6,023 nucleotides of DNA, taken from positions 1 through 6,023 of the forward strand of contig JAOUDF010000153.1 in NCBI GenBank assembly GCA_029859385.1. The letters run 5' to 3'. The position numbers and the translations under genes were made by a program. The notes under the pieces were generated by a model. It was not told the DNA's origin, made no database searches, and saw only the letters and a program-made list of their open reading frames with translations. Position 1 is the stretch's first letter, and each line of letters starts with the position of its first letter. This DNA comes from Nitrospirota bacterium. GTDB lineage: Bacteria; Nitrospirota; JAOUDF01. Below, piece after piece: positions 5,108-6,023 of the stretch.

Positions 5108-6023
5108 ACGCGCCCTCCCGCCAGCTGGGCCTCTTCCCGCTCAACCTCTTCCCTCGGCTTGGTGAATATCATCCGTCCCGCCGTAGTTTGCAGCACACTG
5201 GTAACGGTGACATCGATGGTCTTGCCGATGAGGCGACGGCCGTCTTCCACCACGATCATGGTGCCGTCGTCAAGGTAGGCTACCCCCTGGCCGTACTCCT
5301 TGCCCTCTTTGAGGACCACGATCCGCATGATCTCGCCGGGCAGCACCAGCGGTTTTACCGCATTGGACAGCTCATTGATATTGAGCACCGCCACCCCCTG
5401 AAGCACCGCCACCTTGTTGAGGTTAAAGTCATTGGTCACGATCTTTGCACCCCGCTGTCTCGCCATGGCAACCAGCTTGTCGTCAACGTTCCGCAATTTC
5501 GGGAAATCCTCGTCCACGATCTCCACCCTTACCTCGGTCGTCTTCTGCATCCGGTGAAGTATATCGAGCCCTCGTCGCCCCTTGGCCCTCTTGAGAGGGT
5601 CCGAAGAATCGGCGACAAACTGAAGCTCCCTCAGCACAAATTGAGGGACAATGAGCTTCCCCGAAACGAAACCCGTATCGCAGACATCGGCGATGCGTCC
5701 ATCGATAATGGCGCTGGTGTCGATGATCTTTTCGTCCTCACTGACTCTCGCCCCACCCGAGAGCACCCCCCGCAGGCTCGAAAAATCAAGGGTTCCCAAC
5801 CTGGTGATGCCGAAGACGATTCCCACATAACCAAAAACCGCATTAAGCAGCACCACGACACCGGTAGCCGGGGCTAGCCCGAAGGGGATGGTGGCGAGCC
5901 TTGCCACGACAAGACCGCCGATGAGCCCCAGGACTCCTCCTGCTACCACCCCTGTCGGCACCTTGCGCAGGGCCAGCTCAAGCAATACGGCAAGCACCCC
6001 GACCCCGATACCGATACCTATGC
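5104..6023 (-). CDS. membrane-anchored PIN-TRAM protein, YacL type (5' truncated by window edge)
   Basis: The frame is open to the window edge, so the GTG at 5997 is not taken as the start. About 305 residues are visible; B. subtilis YacL has roughly 366. In visible numbering, residues 1-18 (glycine-rich IGIGIGVGVLAVLL), about 21-44 and about 45-72 are hydrophobic and read as the last membrane helices. A PIN-like nuclease domain follows at about 96-213. Its acidic residues are D101 (IIDTSAIIDGRI), E132 (FVLRELQ), D180/D181 (NVDDKLVA) and D198 (VTNDFNL). A TRAM domain, a probable RNA-binding beta-barrel, spans about 224-288 (LPGEIMRIVVLKEGKEYGQG). The C-terminus is charged. The acidic residues suggest metal-dependent RNase activity on the cytoplasmic side of the membrane, but the biochemical role is unproven. 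It overlaps ispD by 4 nt (ATGA), so it is co-transcribed with it. Family confidence is high, function low. Confidence 0.9.
   Translation of the reverse strand, partial: IGIGIGVGVLAVLLELALRKVPTGVVAGGVLGLIGGLVVARLATIPFGLAPATGVVVLLNAVFGYVGIVFGITRLGTLDFSSLRGVLSGGARVSEDEKIIDTSAIIDGRIADVCDTGFVSGKLIVPQFVLRELQFVADSSDPLKRAKGRRGLDILHRMQKTTEVRVEIVDEDFPKLRNVDDKLVAMARQRGAKIVTNDFNLNKVAVLQGVAVLNINELSNAVKPLVLPGEIMRIVVLKEGKEYGQGVAYLDDGTMIVVEDGRRLIGKTIDVTVTSVLQTTAGRMIFTKPREEVEREEAQLAGGRV
5113..5119 (-). promoter_or_regulatory. strong ribosome binding site of ispD
   Basis: GGGAGGG at 5119-5113 lies 5 nt before the ispD ATG, inside the last codons of the PIN-TRAM gene. It is the best Shine-Dalgarno match in the operon and supports the start at 5107. 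Confidence 0.7.

Noticed and set aside
5584..5601. Hairpin-like CCCTC-TTGA-GAGGG inside the PIN-TRAM gene
   Set aside because: It is short, lies within a coding region, is followed by no T-run in either direction and has no second copy that I noticed. It is probably chance.
4391..5877. Two long plus-strand open frames (4391-5278 and 4981-5877, just under 300 codons each) opposite ispD and the PIN-TRAM gene
   Set aside because: Their translations are low-complexity, rich in Arg, His and Pro, with no family motif. The opposite strand carries genes with intact catalytic motifs. Long antisense frames are expected with GC-rich third codon positions.
1..6023. tRNA or rRNA genes, CRISPR arrays, insertion sequences, att sites or prophage genes
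   Set aside because: No cloverleaf, regular repeat-spacer pattern, transposase motif or terminal inverted repeats was seen. The window is almost fully occupied by conserved coding sequence.

Overview
The window looks like part of the chromosome of a GC-rich, Gram-negative, probably anaerobic bacterium. Protein style and gene content suggest the Geobacter/Desulfuromonas group (Desulfuromonadota). That placement is inference from remembered family resemblance, not from a search. Coding density is very high: no stretch of 300 bases lacks a gene, and the longest gap between confident genes is 41 bp.

Layout. On the plus strand, positions 2-949 hold the 3' part of a cyclic-di-GMP signalling gene, with the tail of a GGDEF domain followed by a complete EAL domain. 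Everything from 956 to the right edge is on the minus strand and reads as one tight operon. In transcription order it holds a membrane-anchored PIN-TRAM protein (YacL type, 5' end beyond the window), ispD, ispF, cysE, cysS and rlmB. The two transcription units converge with only 6 bp between stop codons, and I see no intrinsic terminator there.

How the genes fit together. ispD and ispF encode two steps of the MEP isoprenoid pathway. cysE makes O-acetylserine, the committed precursor of cysteine, and cysS charges tRNA-Cys with the product. rlmB methylates 23S rRNA, and the PIN-TRAM protein is a probable membrane-tethered nuclease or RNA-binding factor. The functions are only loosely related, but the order matches the Bacillus subtilis yacL-ispD-ispF-gltX-cysE-cysS-mrnC-rlmB cluster with gltX and mrnC missing. 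Junctions are 4-nt overlap (PIN-TRAM/ispD), 8-nt overlap (ispD/ispF, with the start preferred here), 4-bp gap (ispF/cysE), 41-bp gap (cysE/cysS) and 1-nt overlap (cysS/rlmB). This points to polycistronic expression with translational coupling.

The least ordinary feature is the cysE-cysS gap. It holds a possible 15-codon ORF with a good ribosome binding site. It starts right after the cysE stop, ends across the cysS start, and has cysteine as its last codon. No clearly novel multi-gene system is visible; most of the window is conserved housekeeping sequence.
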